64,000 nt of DNA from Pyronema omphalodes (Eukaryota; Ascomycota; Pezizomycetes; Pezizales; Pyronemataceae), in the NCBI GenBank assembly GCA_024516155.1, contig JAJJXM010000031.1, positions 248,001-312,000 of the forward strand. The letters are read 5' to 3'. How positions within the stretch are numbered: position 1 is the stretch's first letter; every line of letters starts with the position of its first letter. A program made the position numbers and the translations under genes. Positions 1 to 11,098 of the stretch are shown one piece after another. The notes beneath the pieces are model-generated. The model had not been told where the DNA came from. It worked only from the letters and a program-made list of their open reading frames with translations, and did no database searches.

Positions 1-2994
1 GAATACTTTATCCTCAGCAGAAAAAAGTTATTCGAAGACCATGAACTGAACTTTACTATCCCCCTTGCAGACCCTCTTCCATCGCAGATCTACGTTAGAG
101 CTATTTCGGATAGATGGTTAGGAGCCGAGACGGTTACGCCAGTTTCGTTCCAGCATCTTATTAGACCGGATACAGAGACAATTTACACGCCTTTACTGAA
201 CCTTCAACCGCTTCCTATTACGGCCCTCAAAAACCCAAAGGTCGAGGCAATTTATGGCCAGAAGTTCAAGTACTTCAATCCTATGCAGACACAAATTTTC
301 CACACCTTGTATCACACCGAGCACAACGTTCTCCTTGGTTCTCCAACTGGATCTGGAAAAACTATTGCCTGTGAACTTGCCATGTGGCAAGCATTCCGCG
401 ATCACCCAGGAAGTAAGGTCGTCTACATCGCTCCGATGAAGGCGTTGGTTAGAGAGCGTGTCAAGGACTGGAATTCAAAGTTGACGAAACCACTTGGTCT
501 CAAACTGGTGGAGTTGACGGGAGACAATACGCCCGATACTCGCACGATTCGAGATGCAGATATCATCATCACCACTCCGGAAAAATGGGACGGTATCTCC
601 AGATCCTGGCAGACGAGATCTTATGTCCGACAGGTCTCGTTGGTTATTATTGATGAGATTCACTTATTGGGAGGAGACCGAGGCCCGATTTTGGAAATTA
701 TCGTCAGTCGTATGAATTACATTGCCTCGCAATCAGATTCGAAGGTTAGATTGATGGGAATGTCAACAGCTGCTGCGAACGCTCAAGATTTAGCCAATTG
801 GTTGGGTGTTAAGGAAGGACTTTATAACTTCCAGCATTCAGTTAGACCTGTGCCATTGGAGATTTATATTGATGGGTTCGCTGAACAAACTGGCTTCTGT
901 GCTCTCATGCAGAGTATGAACAGGCCTTCGTTTTTGGCAATTAAGCAACACTCCCCGACGAAGCCGGTTATTATCTTCGTTGCGTCCAGACGACAGACTA
1001 GATTAACTTCGAGAGACTTGATTCAGTTCTGTGGAATGGAGGATAATCCAAGAAGGTTCCTGCATATGGAGGAGGACGAGTTGCAGCAGGTACTTTATAA
1101 GGTTAAGGATGAGAACCTGAGGGAGGCTTTGCAGTTTGGTATCGGATTGCATCATGCCGGTTTAGTGGAGGCGGATCGAAACATCGCTGAGGAACTTTAC
1201 CTGAACAACAAGATCCAAATCTTGGTCGCAACCGCAACTCTTGCCTGGGGTGTCAACTTGCCCGCCCACTTGGTCGTTGTTAAGGGAACACAGTTCTACG
1301 ATGCCAAAATTGAAGGATACCGCGACATGGACCTTACCGATGTTTTGCAAATGTTAGGTCGTGCTGGTCGTCCCCAATTCGACACCAGCGGTATCGCAAA
1401 GATCTTTACTCAGGAGTCGAAGAAGAGTTTCTACAAATACTTCCTCCACCGAGGTTTCCCTGTTGAAAGCTCTCTGCACAAGGTCGTCGATGACCATTTA
1501 GGTGCTGAAGTCTCTGCGGGTACCATCACCACCAAGCAGGATGCATTGGACTACCTAACCTGGACCTTTTTCTTCCGGCGTCTCCACAAAAACCCCACTT
1601 ACTACGGCTTACAAATCCCGGCTGAAGAACAAGACTCCCTCTCTGCACAAGACGAAGCCAATAGATACCTTATTAACATTGTCAACACCTCGATGAGTGC
1701 CCTCGCCGAATCCGGTTGTATCCTCTCGCACAACAATGGCGATGTAGATCCCACACCCTTAGGAAAAATCGCATCCTACTACTACCTCTCCCACAAAACT
1801 ATTCGTTCCTTACTATCCCGTGCTAAACGAAATGCCACTTTCGCAGAGGTATTACAATGGATGTCAGTAGCCACTGAATACGACGAGCTCCCCGTCCGTC
1901 ACAACGAAGACCTCCTCAACATCGAATTATCCAAGCACCTCCCCATCCCCGCCGACGGCTTCGGAACACCCATGTGGGATCCTCACGTAAAGGCATTCTT
2001 GTTGATCCAATGCTTCCTGGAAAGAGAGGCTTTACCTATTACCGATTACATCGGTGATCAGAACTCAGTCCTAGACCAAGCTATCCGTATCATCCAAGCC
2101 TCAATCGACGTATTAGCCGAGCTGGGATATCTAAGTTCCGCCAAAATGATGGTATCCCTAATGGCGGGTATCAAGCAGGCACGTTGGCGCGCCGATGGTT
2201 TGTTGTCGCAGTTACCAGGAGTCGATGTTACTAAAGCTCGTGGAAAAAATATTACTGTATCAGAGCTGGTGGAAATGTCGCAGAAGGATCTGGAAAATCT
2301 TTCTAGGGATCTAGGTGTGTCGTATGATGATAAACCTGGCTTTATGAAAATTGCAACAACCCTACCAGACGTGGAATTACAGGTCTTGTCGCAAAGTTCT
2401 ACCCACCTTACCGTTCAGATCACCAGGAGAAATAATCCCCATAATAAGGATTGGAAGGTGCATGCGCCTTTGTTCCAGAAACCGCAGCAGGAGGGTTGGT
2501 TCTTGATTCTGGGGGATAAGAAGAGGGATGAGGTGTTGGCTTTGAAGAGAGTTTCTTGGCCGTCTGGACAGAGGGGAGTTGTTGGCGGACAGAGTGGTCA
2601 GGGTAGAGGTGGAAGAAGTGGAAGAAGTGGAAGGGGTGAACCTAGGCAGGCAAGTGGAATTGGAAGAGGCCAACCTAGACTTGGAAACGAAAATCAGGGA
2701 GGACAACAACCCTCTGGACAGAATCAAGGCCAGCCTCGTGGTGGTGTGGATCTACCCATCTCGGCACGCACCACAGTGGTTAAGTTGGATCTGCCGGAGG
2801 GATTGGATCAGGATGCTACCATTTGGTTGGGAAGTGATGCGTATATCGATGTTGAGATCGAATTGGATGTGAGGTTGAATACAATGAAGGTGGAGAGACC
2901 GAGGATTGAGGGAGGCGAGATTCAGGAGATGGAGAGAGGATTGAAGGAAGGGGGGTGGGCGGATGAAGTTGATGATGATGAGGGGGAGTGGTAG
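1..2994 (+). CDS. SLH1: Slh1/ASCC3-type Ski2-like RNA helicase, 3' part (C-terminal 997 aa)
   Basis: The reading frame is open from base 1, so the gene starts left of the window; only the second helicase cassette and the C-terminus are here. Visible motifs, numbered within this fragment: motif I GSPTGSGKT at 113-121, motif II DEIH at 218-221, motif V ATATLAWGVNLP near 410-421 and motif VI QMLGRAGRP at 450-458, followed by a winged-helix/Sec63-like region. In yeast and human the protein is the helicase of the RQC-trigger (ASC-1) complex, which splits collided ribosomes; it has two tandem cassettes and about 2000 residues. Brr2, the spliceosomal paralogue, has a degenerate second cassette, whereas here all motifs are intact, which favours Slh1. 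A Gly/Arg/Gln-rich low-complexity insert (about residues 854-917) interrupts the C-terminal Sec63 domain. The protein ends in an acidic tail with the stop at 2992-2994. Confidence 0.92.
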   Translation, partial: EYFILSRKKLFEDHELNFTIPLADPLPSQIYVRAISDRWLGAETVTPVSFQHLIRPDTETIYTPLLNLQPLPITALKNPKVEAIYGQKFKYFNPMQTQIFHTLYHTEHNVLLGSPTGSGKTIACELAMWQAFRDHPGSKVVYIAPMKALVRERVKDWNSKLTKPLGLKLVELTGDNTPDTRTIRDADIIITTPEKWDGISRSWQTRSYVRQVSLVIIDEIHLLGGDRGPILEIIVSRMNYIASQSDSKVRLMGMSTAAANAQDLANWLGVKEGLYNFQHSVRPVPLEIYIDGFAEQTGFCALMQSMNRPSFLAIKQHSPTKPVIIFVASRRQTRLTSRDLIQFCGMEDNPRRFLHMEEDELQQVLYKVKDENLREALQFGIGLHHAGLVEADRNIAEELYLNNKIQILVATATLAWGVNLPAHLVVVKGTQFYDAKIEGYRDMDLTDVLQMLGRAGRPQFDTSGIAKIFTQESKKSFYKYFLHRGFPVESSLHKVVDDHLGAEVSAGTITTKQDALDYLTWTFFFRRLHKNPTYYGLQIPAEEQDSLSAQDEANRYLINIVNTSMSALAESGCILSHNNGDVDPTPLGKIASYYYLSHKTIRSLLSRAKRNATFAEVLQWMSVATEYDELPVRHNEDLLNIELSKHLPIPADGFGTPMWDPHVKAFLLIQCFLEREALPITDYIGDQNSVLDQAIRIIQASIDVLAELGYLSSAKMMVSLMAGIKQARWRADGLLSQLPGVDVTKARGKNITVSELVEMSQKDLENLSRDLGVSYDDKPGFMKIATTLPDVELQVLSQSSTHLTVQITRRNNPHNKDWKVHAPLFQKPQQEGWFLILGDKKRDEVLALKRVSWPSGQRGVVGGQSGQGRGGRSGRSGRGEPRQASGIGRGQPRLGNENQGGQQPSGQNQGQPRGGVDLPISARTTVVKLDLPEGLDQDATIWLGSDAYIDVEIELDVRLNTMKVERPRIEGGEIQEMERGLKEGGWADEVDDDEGEW

Positions 2995-3044
2995 ATTTGG
3001 ATGAGGGGAGTGGTAGATATGGATGAGGAAGAGTGGTAGATATG
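2977..3044 (+). repeat. Tandem triplication of about 22-23 bp spanning the SLH1 stop codon
   Basis: Three near-copies of GATGAGGGGAGTGGTAGAT lie head to tail. The first encodes the last residues of the helicase (Asp-Glu-Gly-Glu-Trp and stop); the next two repeat the same codons, stop included, inside the 3' UTR. Confidence 0.85.
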
Positions 3045-4081
3045 CATGTTCAAAATCGGAATATGGAGATGGATTGGATTGAATTTTTTTTATTTGTTAC
3101 GAGAGAATCGGAAAGTCGGTGTAGATATACCCATGAATTTAGACTTGTTTTGCGCTTGAGGGGCCGGAGATGTCTTTACGTGTCCCGGTTTATTGATGAA
3201 ATTATATATGGTCAAAACTGGCTTCCGGATGATATATCATACCCATCAACGCATCGGCTTCCCGGTTCAGGTGCAACCCGGAGCCCCGGAAGTCTAACAC
3301 TCAACCCACCATATTACACATCCTCTATAACCCCATCCATAAAAAACCGATAATAAACAGATACATCCTATCCTCGCTTCCTTAGTTGTACCTGACTACG
3401 TACCGCCACTCCGATTTCCCCGTAAAAAGCCGGAGAAGTCGATAAATCAATACATTAGAGACAACCTACTACCTACTACCTACCACCTACTACCTACCAC
3501 CGCTACCACCGCTGCCATCGCTGCTATGTGCTCTTGATACGTAAGTCATCGATAATGGCAGTTCGGTATCTTATTGATGTTACTATGCTGGTGAATTTAG
3601 TAAACCCCCCCCCCCCCCCCAGACCCCCCCATTTGACGCTTGATCCTATCCTCACCTGCCAAAACAGAACAGAACAGAATCCCGTAGCAGATAATAATTC
3701 ACAACAGAGGCTTATCTTCTTGCTGCTGTTTGTAGGGGTTTTGGTTGTGGCTTGCTCGGATGTGGGGCTTGTGGACGTAGGGTATATGTATTTGGGTTGT
3801 TGTCGTTGGTTTGGAGTCTTCATATGGATGATGGGTTGGAGTTTATATTATAGGTTGGAGATTTAATGAGTGGTAGGCTAGGGTAGGTAGAGATACCGCC
3901 CTCCACTCCCGAAAAAAAAGACACAGATATCACATATTAAGCTTGCTACATAAACTTATGAAAAAAAGGTTGATAAAGCTTTAAAATTTTTGTATTACAT
4001 TTATATTCGAATTCGAATCTATTACAAGGTAGGAAGTATTGCTATATTTTATTCTGTTATTTCTGGCTAGTATTTCTGGCT
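2995..4081. other. Intergenic, no gene supported
   Basis: This is the 3' flank of SLH1. It holds a C16 homopolymer at 3605-3620 and a short array of CTACTACC-like units around 3465-3500. Open frames on both strands overlap each other around the C tract and show no splice structure or recognisable domain. Confidence 0.6.
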
Positions 4082-4725
4082 ATCACTTCTGGCTATAATT
4101 AAGAAGCTGGTTCAAGGTAGCTTGGTTGCTGTAGTATAGAGTTTAGACTGTAGGATGTTTTATTTGTTCTCGATGTCTAGACAGAAAGAATTGTCGCAGT
4201 GTGGTCTTTGGTTACAGAGCAGAGTGGAGGAAGGATATCATTGTTGATTTCTGTTTTCTGTAAGCTGGAATTTAGGGTACGTTTGGATTAGACCGAAAAT
4301 AAAGTTTCCGGCCTGGCCTGTTTTCTCAGACACATAATAAAGGGCGAAAATCTGTGTTTTTGGGTGCAACCGAACGCACGCTTAGATGGAATAGAAGGGG
4401 AAGATAGAAGCGGATAATGTTGTTGGAAAGTCTCCGGTTGGAGTGAACATAGGATTGTTTGGTTTTGTGGAAATAATGGGGATTAGGCTAGGCTGCCTTT
4501 GAGGATATAGAAAGCTTTGTGTTTGGAAGTATTTTAAGTATTGTTGAACTGTCGGTGATACGGGGAAAAGCGTCAGGAATCGGTGTCATGGCTGCTGAAA
4601 TCTCTTCATCTCAAGGAATTCCAAGACGGCCGAATGTGTCCTGAGAGATAGTAATGCGTTTTCTCCGCCGGCTCACACTCTGTGGATTATTTCTGTTAGG
4701 ATGAATCCGGGAAATCTACTCAGCC
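4082..4725. repeat. Copy A of a diverged tandem duplication
   Basis: This segment aligns by eye with 4790-5332. Shared anchors in order are: the AAGAAGCTGGTTCAAGG / GAGAAGCTGTTTCAAGG start; a CAGAAAGAA block; CATTGTTGATTT; GATGGAATAGAAGGG; GTCTCCGGTTG; TTGTTTGGTTTTGTGGAAAT; GGCCGAATGTGTCCTGA; and GATGAATCCGGGAAATC. Copy A is longer mainly because of a 107-bp insertion. Many differences look like C/T and G/A transitions. No coding function is evident in either copy. Confidence 0.8.
4275..4381. mobile_element. 107-bp MITE-like insertion with imperfect TIRs and TTA target duplication
   Basis: The element starts GGGTACGTTTGG and ends CCGAACGCACGC; the end reverse-complemented is GCGTGCGTTCGG, so the outer 12 bp match at 9 positions, and a weaker match continues inwards. 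TTA flanks it on both sides (4272-4274 and 4382-4384). The paralogous copy B has an uninterrupted site reading CTGGAATTAGATGG, which defines the insertion boundaries. A 3-bp TTA duplication is what PIF/Harbinger-type transposases produce; a Tc1/mariner-type TA duplication is the alternative. It has no coding capacity. Confidence 0.7.
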
Positions 4726-4789
4726 TCCAACTCCCATCGTACTTTTCATATCTCCTGTCTTTGCTGAGATTAATAACCCGTTACCTCTT

Positions 4790-5332
4790 ATCGCTTCTGA
4801 CCATGATTGAGAAGCTGTTTCAAGGAAGCTTGATTGCTGTGATATACAGCCCAGACTATATTTTTTGTTTTCCTTGGTGTCTTTTTCAACATCTAACCAG
4901 AAAGAACTGCAGGAGTGTGCGGTCTTTAGTCCCAGGGCAGAGGACATCATTGTTGATTTTTGGCCGCTGGAATTAGATGGGATAGAAGGGTAGAGGTAAA
5001 GAAGGAAGCAGATAATGTCGTTGAAAGAGTCTCCGGTTGAAGTAGATGTAAAATACAGCGTTGAATTGTTTGGTTTTGTGGAAATGACGAACACTGGGTT
5101 TGATCCAGTGGTTGTCTTTGACGATGTAGAAAGTTCTGTATTTGGCGGCATTCAAGGACTATTGAACTGCCGGTGGCTGCGGTAGAGGCGCCATCAAGGC
5201 TTCTGAAATCTCTTTATCTCATTGAATGCCCCAACGGCCGAATGTGTCCTGAAAGACGAATGTTTGTTTTACATCAGCTGATACTCTGCGGATGTTTTTT
5301 GATTAGATGAATCTGGGAAATCCACTCGGCCA
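4790..5332. repeat. Copy B of the diverged tandem duplication (empty-site copy)
   Basis: Colinear with 4082-4725 but lacking the 107-bp insertion. Its last clear shared block is GATGAATCTGGGAAATCCACTC near 5308-5329. A spacer of about 65 bp separates the two copies. Confidence 0.8.
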
Positions 5333-7829
5333 CGTTTCGTTGTCTTTATCCCACGCCTCCCCAAATGTTGCTTATGTACCATCTTCCTAGGATTCATAAT
5401 CTCTCATCTCTAAATACCGAGGGATACCACTTCATAACTATAGAAAATAAAGCTACGGCTATTACGATGGCAATCCATTCGATTATGTCTCTGAATGGAT
5501 AGATGGCGCAGTTTATAAATTGCCAGCGAGGTATGTAGTGGTGGTGGCAGCGGTGATAGAACGGCATTAGACGAATGTATGCTGAAATTAGGGAGATCAG
5601 CGTCATCGGAGGTGCTCACGGTGAGATTGTCGTAGGTTTTATATTCGTTAGGGCCAGTGTTGATGCCCCGAAAACTCTTATGTTCTGGATGCCGATTGGC
5701 AATGTAGTGCTTGTGGATATAGTATGAGAGATTGAAGGGTTTAATTAGTACTATTGATGGTCGGTGGAACGGCAGAACTTGAACGTAATCAGATGGCCGA
5801 GGCTGATTGAGGGATGGTAATAGGAATATCCGATATTGTGTTCATGAATGTAGATTTGGTGGTGGATCTGGCTGTCGATGTTGTGTAAGTAAAACAAATA
5901 TCTGACGTTGCGGCTCCTATAGGTAGAAGATAGCTGATAATTTTACTGTTTGCTGTAATAGCGAGAGCCATCGGCACTGCAGTGGCCTTTTGCAAGTTGC
6001 GTTAGTTTTTAAGTTGGAAGGTTGAGCTGAGATCGGTGGTAGCTTACCTAGAGCCTTCATCACGCTTTATTGGGACCTACTTTAATTAGTCGGTGTTTTC
6101 TCCGTCTTTGTAGGTCTCTCGGCGGTGAAGAAGCTTCCAGAGAAGCTTGATAGCTAGGAGACTAGATTACACCACCCCGGGTTTATCCATAGTTGTATCC
6201 AGAAAGAAAATTATAGTAATGATTCAGTTGTAACAATACAAACGGGCCTGTAATTAAGAAGCCTGATCTATTCGATACATTAGAATACGCCCTGAAAACA
6301 ATCCGAATAATGAGGTAGCTACTCACTATTCAATAGCCAAACAGTCGTGAATGTTCATGTCGACTCGCCTCAGGACAAGAAACTACCCATGATGGCTTCA
6401 TATTCTAGGCCCACACGTAGAGGAGCTGTATGCAAATACAGTGAAGTTCCCTTTAAACGGAAACGAACCACATCGAGAGGATGCACCACTAGCGCCGCTC
6501 AGCACGATGCCATCATCCCGTGGCATGCACTGCACCAACTATCCTGTAATCTTTCACAGAGTCTGTCCAAGAGATCTGTGACGGTTCGCGGATACAAAAG
6601 CTGCTAGTATGTTACATTTATTCCTTCCCTTAGATTCTCACAGCTCACAAGCCTCAAGAATAGGCTACCGGATATCGGTTTACCTGGTATTCTGCCATGT
6701 GGCATTGATGACATATTTTGGTAGATGCATACCGAGAACAAGCATCCTGTTCTGTCAGACAAGATTCGGCTACCATTTTACCGACAAAAAAGACATCCGT
6801 GCTGAGCGTGCCTTGGGGCTCTCTCGTTGCCTGCTTCCGCTGGACTGTTGTGATCAGCGTAGTTCAGCACAACTTGCGAGTCTTTAGCGATACATCTACT
6901 CTAGTTAAGCTGGGGCCTCGCTTACAGTGCTGTCCACTTGGACTAATTGCGTTTGTCGCAGAGTTGATAAAGTGATGTCGGTCATGGTGTTGACTTTTAG
7001 ATATTCGATTCGTTGTGTATGATTCTGTTGCGGTTCTGTGAATATATGGGAGAGGGGAAGATATAGATGGTGCAAGAAGCTGAGGTGTGGTGAAAGAGGC
7101 GCATATGTGCAAGGGTTGAATGGGAGGGTTAACCCCAAGACACATTCGACCAATTCAATATCGAACCCCAGTCAGGTTCTTCATCCAATCCAACCCAGGC
7201 TAGGCAGAACATTATATGCGCATACTGAGTAGCAGTATTATGCATGATTCTTTGTACATAGTGAAATTTTGTATTTTATAATGGTGGCTTTTGATGTCAG
7301 ACAGGATAGATTCAATAGAATCCGTCTACTGAGACGAAATGCTACGGGTATCACATTCGCTATGTAGAATTAATGATTATTGTAGAGTCATTTTGAAACG
7401 TCATTACGGTAAAGAAATACTCTTTGAAAACAGCGTCATTCCTTCGACTGTACCTACCAAGAAGAGCCAATAGATACGTTCTGGTGGTAAATATTACCTC
7501 TGCTGCAGGTGGATAATCGGGGATGTGCAATCAAGTCTGCCAATGCTTTAACGTCTCTCTACTAGGTACACCGTTGCCATGATACTTATACCTAACCCGG
7601 GACAATCAGTTGCCATGATCCCTAAGTATATGTCATCATCTCAGAACGCTACACCACCCTAGAGTGGCCACAGTGACTGTGTCCAAAAATATTAGATACT
7701 TGCCATGAACCGAAGATACGCACCACACGCCACGCTATTCTTCACGCGTATACCTCTGTGATTGCCCATGGCGATTCTTCATGCCCAAGACATAACGCAC
7801 GGATTCATCTGAGCCACGCTCGCTTCACG
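5333..7829. other. Intergenic, no firm gene
   Basis: Several 60-90 codon frames exist. Two on the minus strand deserve mention: 5789-5995, Ser/Thr/Ile-rich, and 5394-5606, which contains a hydrophobic stretch. An apparent ATG-exon with a GTAAGC donor (about 6040-6060, minus) and a CTAAC-containing intron end near 6000 lie just upstream, but I could not find a splice combination that keeps one frame open, so no gene is called. Confidence 0.5.
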
Positions 7830-8473
7830 ATGGCAGACAACGGTCTACGAGCGCGCCGAAACCGCCAACAACAGCCGCTTGAAAGGCTATTCAGGGATAT
7901 ATTTTCGCCTCAGTAAGTCTATAATGCCCATCTCCAGGATTCAAAATGATTCATCAATCGTATTTGAAAATTTTCCGTCGAATCGGAATTTGATGGTCAA
8001 AATTGGCTGTAAGCGAGTCGATCTGATGAACATGTACCGAGTTCGCATCTGCAAATGCACCAGCACCTCAAATCCCATATTGTAGCATCAGTGCACATTC
8101 TCTTTGTAATTACTTAATCCCACTAACTTTACACTTCTTCAAAATATAGCCATGCTTTCGTCCTCATCCTTTTACCCTTGTTGTACATCGATGCCGAGTC
8201 TCCCTTTTGGTTGAGACAAATTTGGAACGTTTTGGTAAGTCTCTACTATAACTCATCAAAACAGAAGGCATTCATTTTGAATGGTTATATTGATGAAGTG
8301 TTGGGTCCACAGTACTTTTTGATCCGCAAGAGTTAACCCAAGCTGACTTATATAATACATAGATATGGCAATTTATTGTGGCTTGGAATCCAGAGTATTG
8401 GAATTTTCTTGACCTCTTGGACTTTATTGAATCGCTTGGGCTTCACCGAACGTTTTTTTCCTTGAGGTTTTGA
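7830..8473 (+). CDS. Small predicted membrane protein, 92 aa, three exons
   Basis: Model: exons 7830-7912, 8150-8234 and 8363-8473. Intron 1 has GTAAGT, a CACTAAC branch site and ATATAG; intron 2 has GTAAGT, a GCTGAC branch site and ATACATAG. Phases agree (83+85 nt = 56 codons, then 36 codons plus TGA), and the ATG has A at -3. The product starts with a basic, Arg/Gln-rich segment (to about residue 20), then a hydrophobic stretch (about residues 30-43), then an aromatic-rich second half with six Trp in the whole protein. I do not recognise the family. An alternative acceptor at about 8310 would give a shorter protein ending YFLIRKS. The canonical branch site and the composition of the longer third exon support the 92-aa form. 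Expression is unproven. Confidence 0.55.
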
Positions 8474-9116
8474 AGTCAATCTGTACATAAACAATGCTGA
8501 GGTTGGAATACGGAATGTGTAAATCTCATCCAACGTGTAATGGAGGTGGAGAAGCAGCTGCGAGGAAAAACCTGTGCCATTGAACTACATCAGGACTCGG
8601 TGTCTTCTTCTTTATTGGAGACTGTAGCTGCTTCAGGTCGGCTATCTGGGCTTGTATTAATGCGGCTTATAATACAAGACGCGCCTAAAATACGACATCC
8701 TAATTAGGTGAGAGAAATTGAGTAAAGGATGGTCAAGTTCAGGCGCGTGATGTAGCTGCTGTAGACGGGCTGTGGTCGGCGAGTGAAGAATAGGCAGTGG
8801 TCGGTGAAAACAGTCTTCACTCAAGGAATATATGGAATACTAGTTTCAACCGAGAATTGCGTAGCGATCATTGATTATCTGTTATCATTGAAAGGACACG
8901 GATAATTGCGGTAAGCGGAACCGATGGTCGCTATTCAAGTGATAAGTAGTGATGCTATTCTTTCGTCAGTGCTTAGACTGTGTTTGTATTGCTTTTATCA
9001 AACAGGGCGCGATAGAGATGAATGGAATGTTGAATTGGCCACTAAGAACTACGTACAGACTGAAAACAGAAACAGGGTGCTGAGAGAATGCTGCTAGATC
9101 TGTTGTTGCGTGAGAC
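8474..9116. other. Intergenic, nothing recognised
   Basis: This lies between the small membrane-protein gene and the tRNA terminator. No domain, repeat or splice pattern is visible. Confidence 0.6.
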
Positions 9117-9123
9117 AAAAAAA
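9117..9123 (-). terminator. RNA polymerase III T-tract for the tRNA-Val gene
   Basis: Seven A on the plus strand (seven T on the transcribed sense) begin two bases after the tRNA 3' end. Confidence 0.85.
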
Positions 9124-9125
9124 GA

Positions 9126-9199
9126 TGATTTCACCCAGGCTCGATCTGGGGACCTTCAGTGTGTTAGACTGATGTGATAACCAACTACACCATGAAACC
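9126..9199 (-). tRNA. tRNA-Val(AAC)
   Basis: The minus strand folds into a full cloverleaf of 74 nt including the discriminator A. The acceptor GGTTTCA pairs with TGAAATC with one G-T wobble. The anticodon stem TCAGT/ACTGA encloses the loop CTAACAC, giving anticodon AAC. The T stem is CCCAG/CTGGG around ATCGAGC. There is no intron. The pattern is that of fungal tRNA-Val(AAC). An oligo-T terminator follows directly. Confidence 0.96.
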
Positions 9200-11098
9200 A
9201 TTTTCTTGTTAGAATTGAAGTTTTTTTGCTATATCATAGAAAAAATTATGTTTTCGCATTATCACCACAAGTATGTACATTCTCTCTCCCTGACACCTGC
9301 ATCTCATGTTTGCACAATCTACATGTTGCATCAAAATCACCATAAGGACAGAAGTCTCTTTCTCCGACTTCCCTATACCAGCCACTAAACATCAATACTT
9401 TTAATCCGCGATAGGTTTCCACCCTAAATCCACGCCCAACGCAAGACCTAAACGCAGCGTAAGGTAACCAAACCCATTAGCGCCCCGAATATGTCTCACA
9501 TCTAGGGCATCTCGTTCAAACCCTCGTCCACTTCACTCAATCATGCATGATATGATGCACCGAAATAGATACTCCGAAGGCTGAAACTGGGATACCTTAC
9601 TCACTCATTCTGTTCAATGTAGTCAGATTTGGCTTTGAATATCCTAACCCTTGAAACTAATGACGTATGTACGGCTTTCTCGTAATGACTACCCCAGTGC
9701 CGACTCGTTACCAACACGGAGTGCCTATCGGGATGTATACCTTCCACCTTCAATAACCTTATTGCCCACGATGGATACCTTCGACAACCACGCCAATATT
9801 TTTCTATCCGCCCAGGCTCCCAAGACCCCAGTGTATCCAATCGGCGCATCAACAATCCAATACGCAGCAAAAGGAATTCTTAGTTACACCCACATTCTCC
9901 ATCCAACGTCTTTAAATCCCCGAACCTCCGTCGGAGTCATCAATAAGAATAGAGACATGTACAACATAACCATCATGCATCCTTTTCTCCCGGCTCCCAG
10001 GCTTGGAATTCCAACTACATAGTTACTTACATCTTGGTGCGTCAGTGGGGTCCGTTGGTCGGGTCGGCGGCTAATAGGCGAGTAGATTATAGGCGAGATT
10101 AAAGGTCTCAGATACGATACCTGGAAGTAACTTACACCAGATATGTACAGCGATTTGGATATTAAATTTTGCTGCCTAGTACCTAGGAGTACTCTAGTGC
10201 TTCGATGGGAATATTGATTCTGCTGCCTTGTATACGGGGGCACGCGACTAGGGGTTAAGACACGGGATAATGGATAGGGAGCCAGTTGGGCATATTTTGA
10301 ACCGTGAATGATAATGAGGTTATCAGTGGCCTGTACGTGGTTTTAGGGTAGATAAGATAACTACCAGAATATAGGGATATGCTCAGAGAAGTATACAGCT
10401 GTAAGTTAATACGAAGGTGTCAGGCAATTAGGAGAATTGATGATAGGCGAACCCAAACTATTGCCCTGGACTGTCAATTACCGGGGATGTATGGCAATTA
10501 AAGAGAAAAGTAGTTGTAGGATATGTTCCCAATTGCTTCTTCTGGTTGGAACGCAGCGCTGAAATTCATCAAGGTATGCAATGATATCTGTGAATCCTTA
10601 AGTGAAAAAAAAAAGAAATCCTGTAGCTCCCCTTTATCGGCCTTCATCAAGCTTCCTCGCATTTCACACAGAAATCAACAAATTACGCCATCAGAAGAAA
10701 TCGAGTCATAATAAATCTAGGAGTATTTTTGAAAACCGGTGTGTTATCTTGAAAGTACATACAACTATAGACCACATGCAATCTCTCCTATCAATACTGC
10801 TTCGTCATTCACTACTAGTTAAATCCATAAATCCTATCTATCTACTTATCCAAACAAAAGGTCATAAGAAAGTGTCGCTGTGCATTGTAAATGACAAACA
10901 TCCCGTACTCCTAAAATCATTAAATTCCAAACCCAAAACATTTCCAATTTTCACTCCCGGTGGTATTGAATGTTGTCAAAACGCAAAACTCCGTTGTTCA
11001 TGGATGATCGTGTTATTTGCTGCCTTTTCTGTCCTTTCTTTATCAATCAAACCCAGAACTTCATATCTCCAGATCACTCGCACATCCCACCACATCGC
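9200..11098. other. Intergenic, nothing recognised
   Basis: Overlapping frames on opposite strands (9601-10243 and 10523-11222) show no domain, no convincing splice sites and no compositional sign of coding. The end of this stretch is the 3' flank of the minus-strand gene at 11099. Confidence 0.5.

Noticed and set aside
5394..5995. Two minus-strand ORFs with a hydrophobic stretch and a nearby exon-like ATG with GTAAGC donor
   Set aside because: No donor/acceptor combination joined them in one open frame, so they are only mentioned in the intergenic note.
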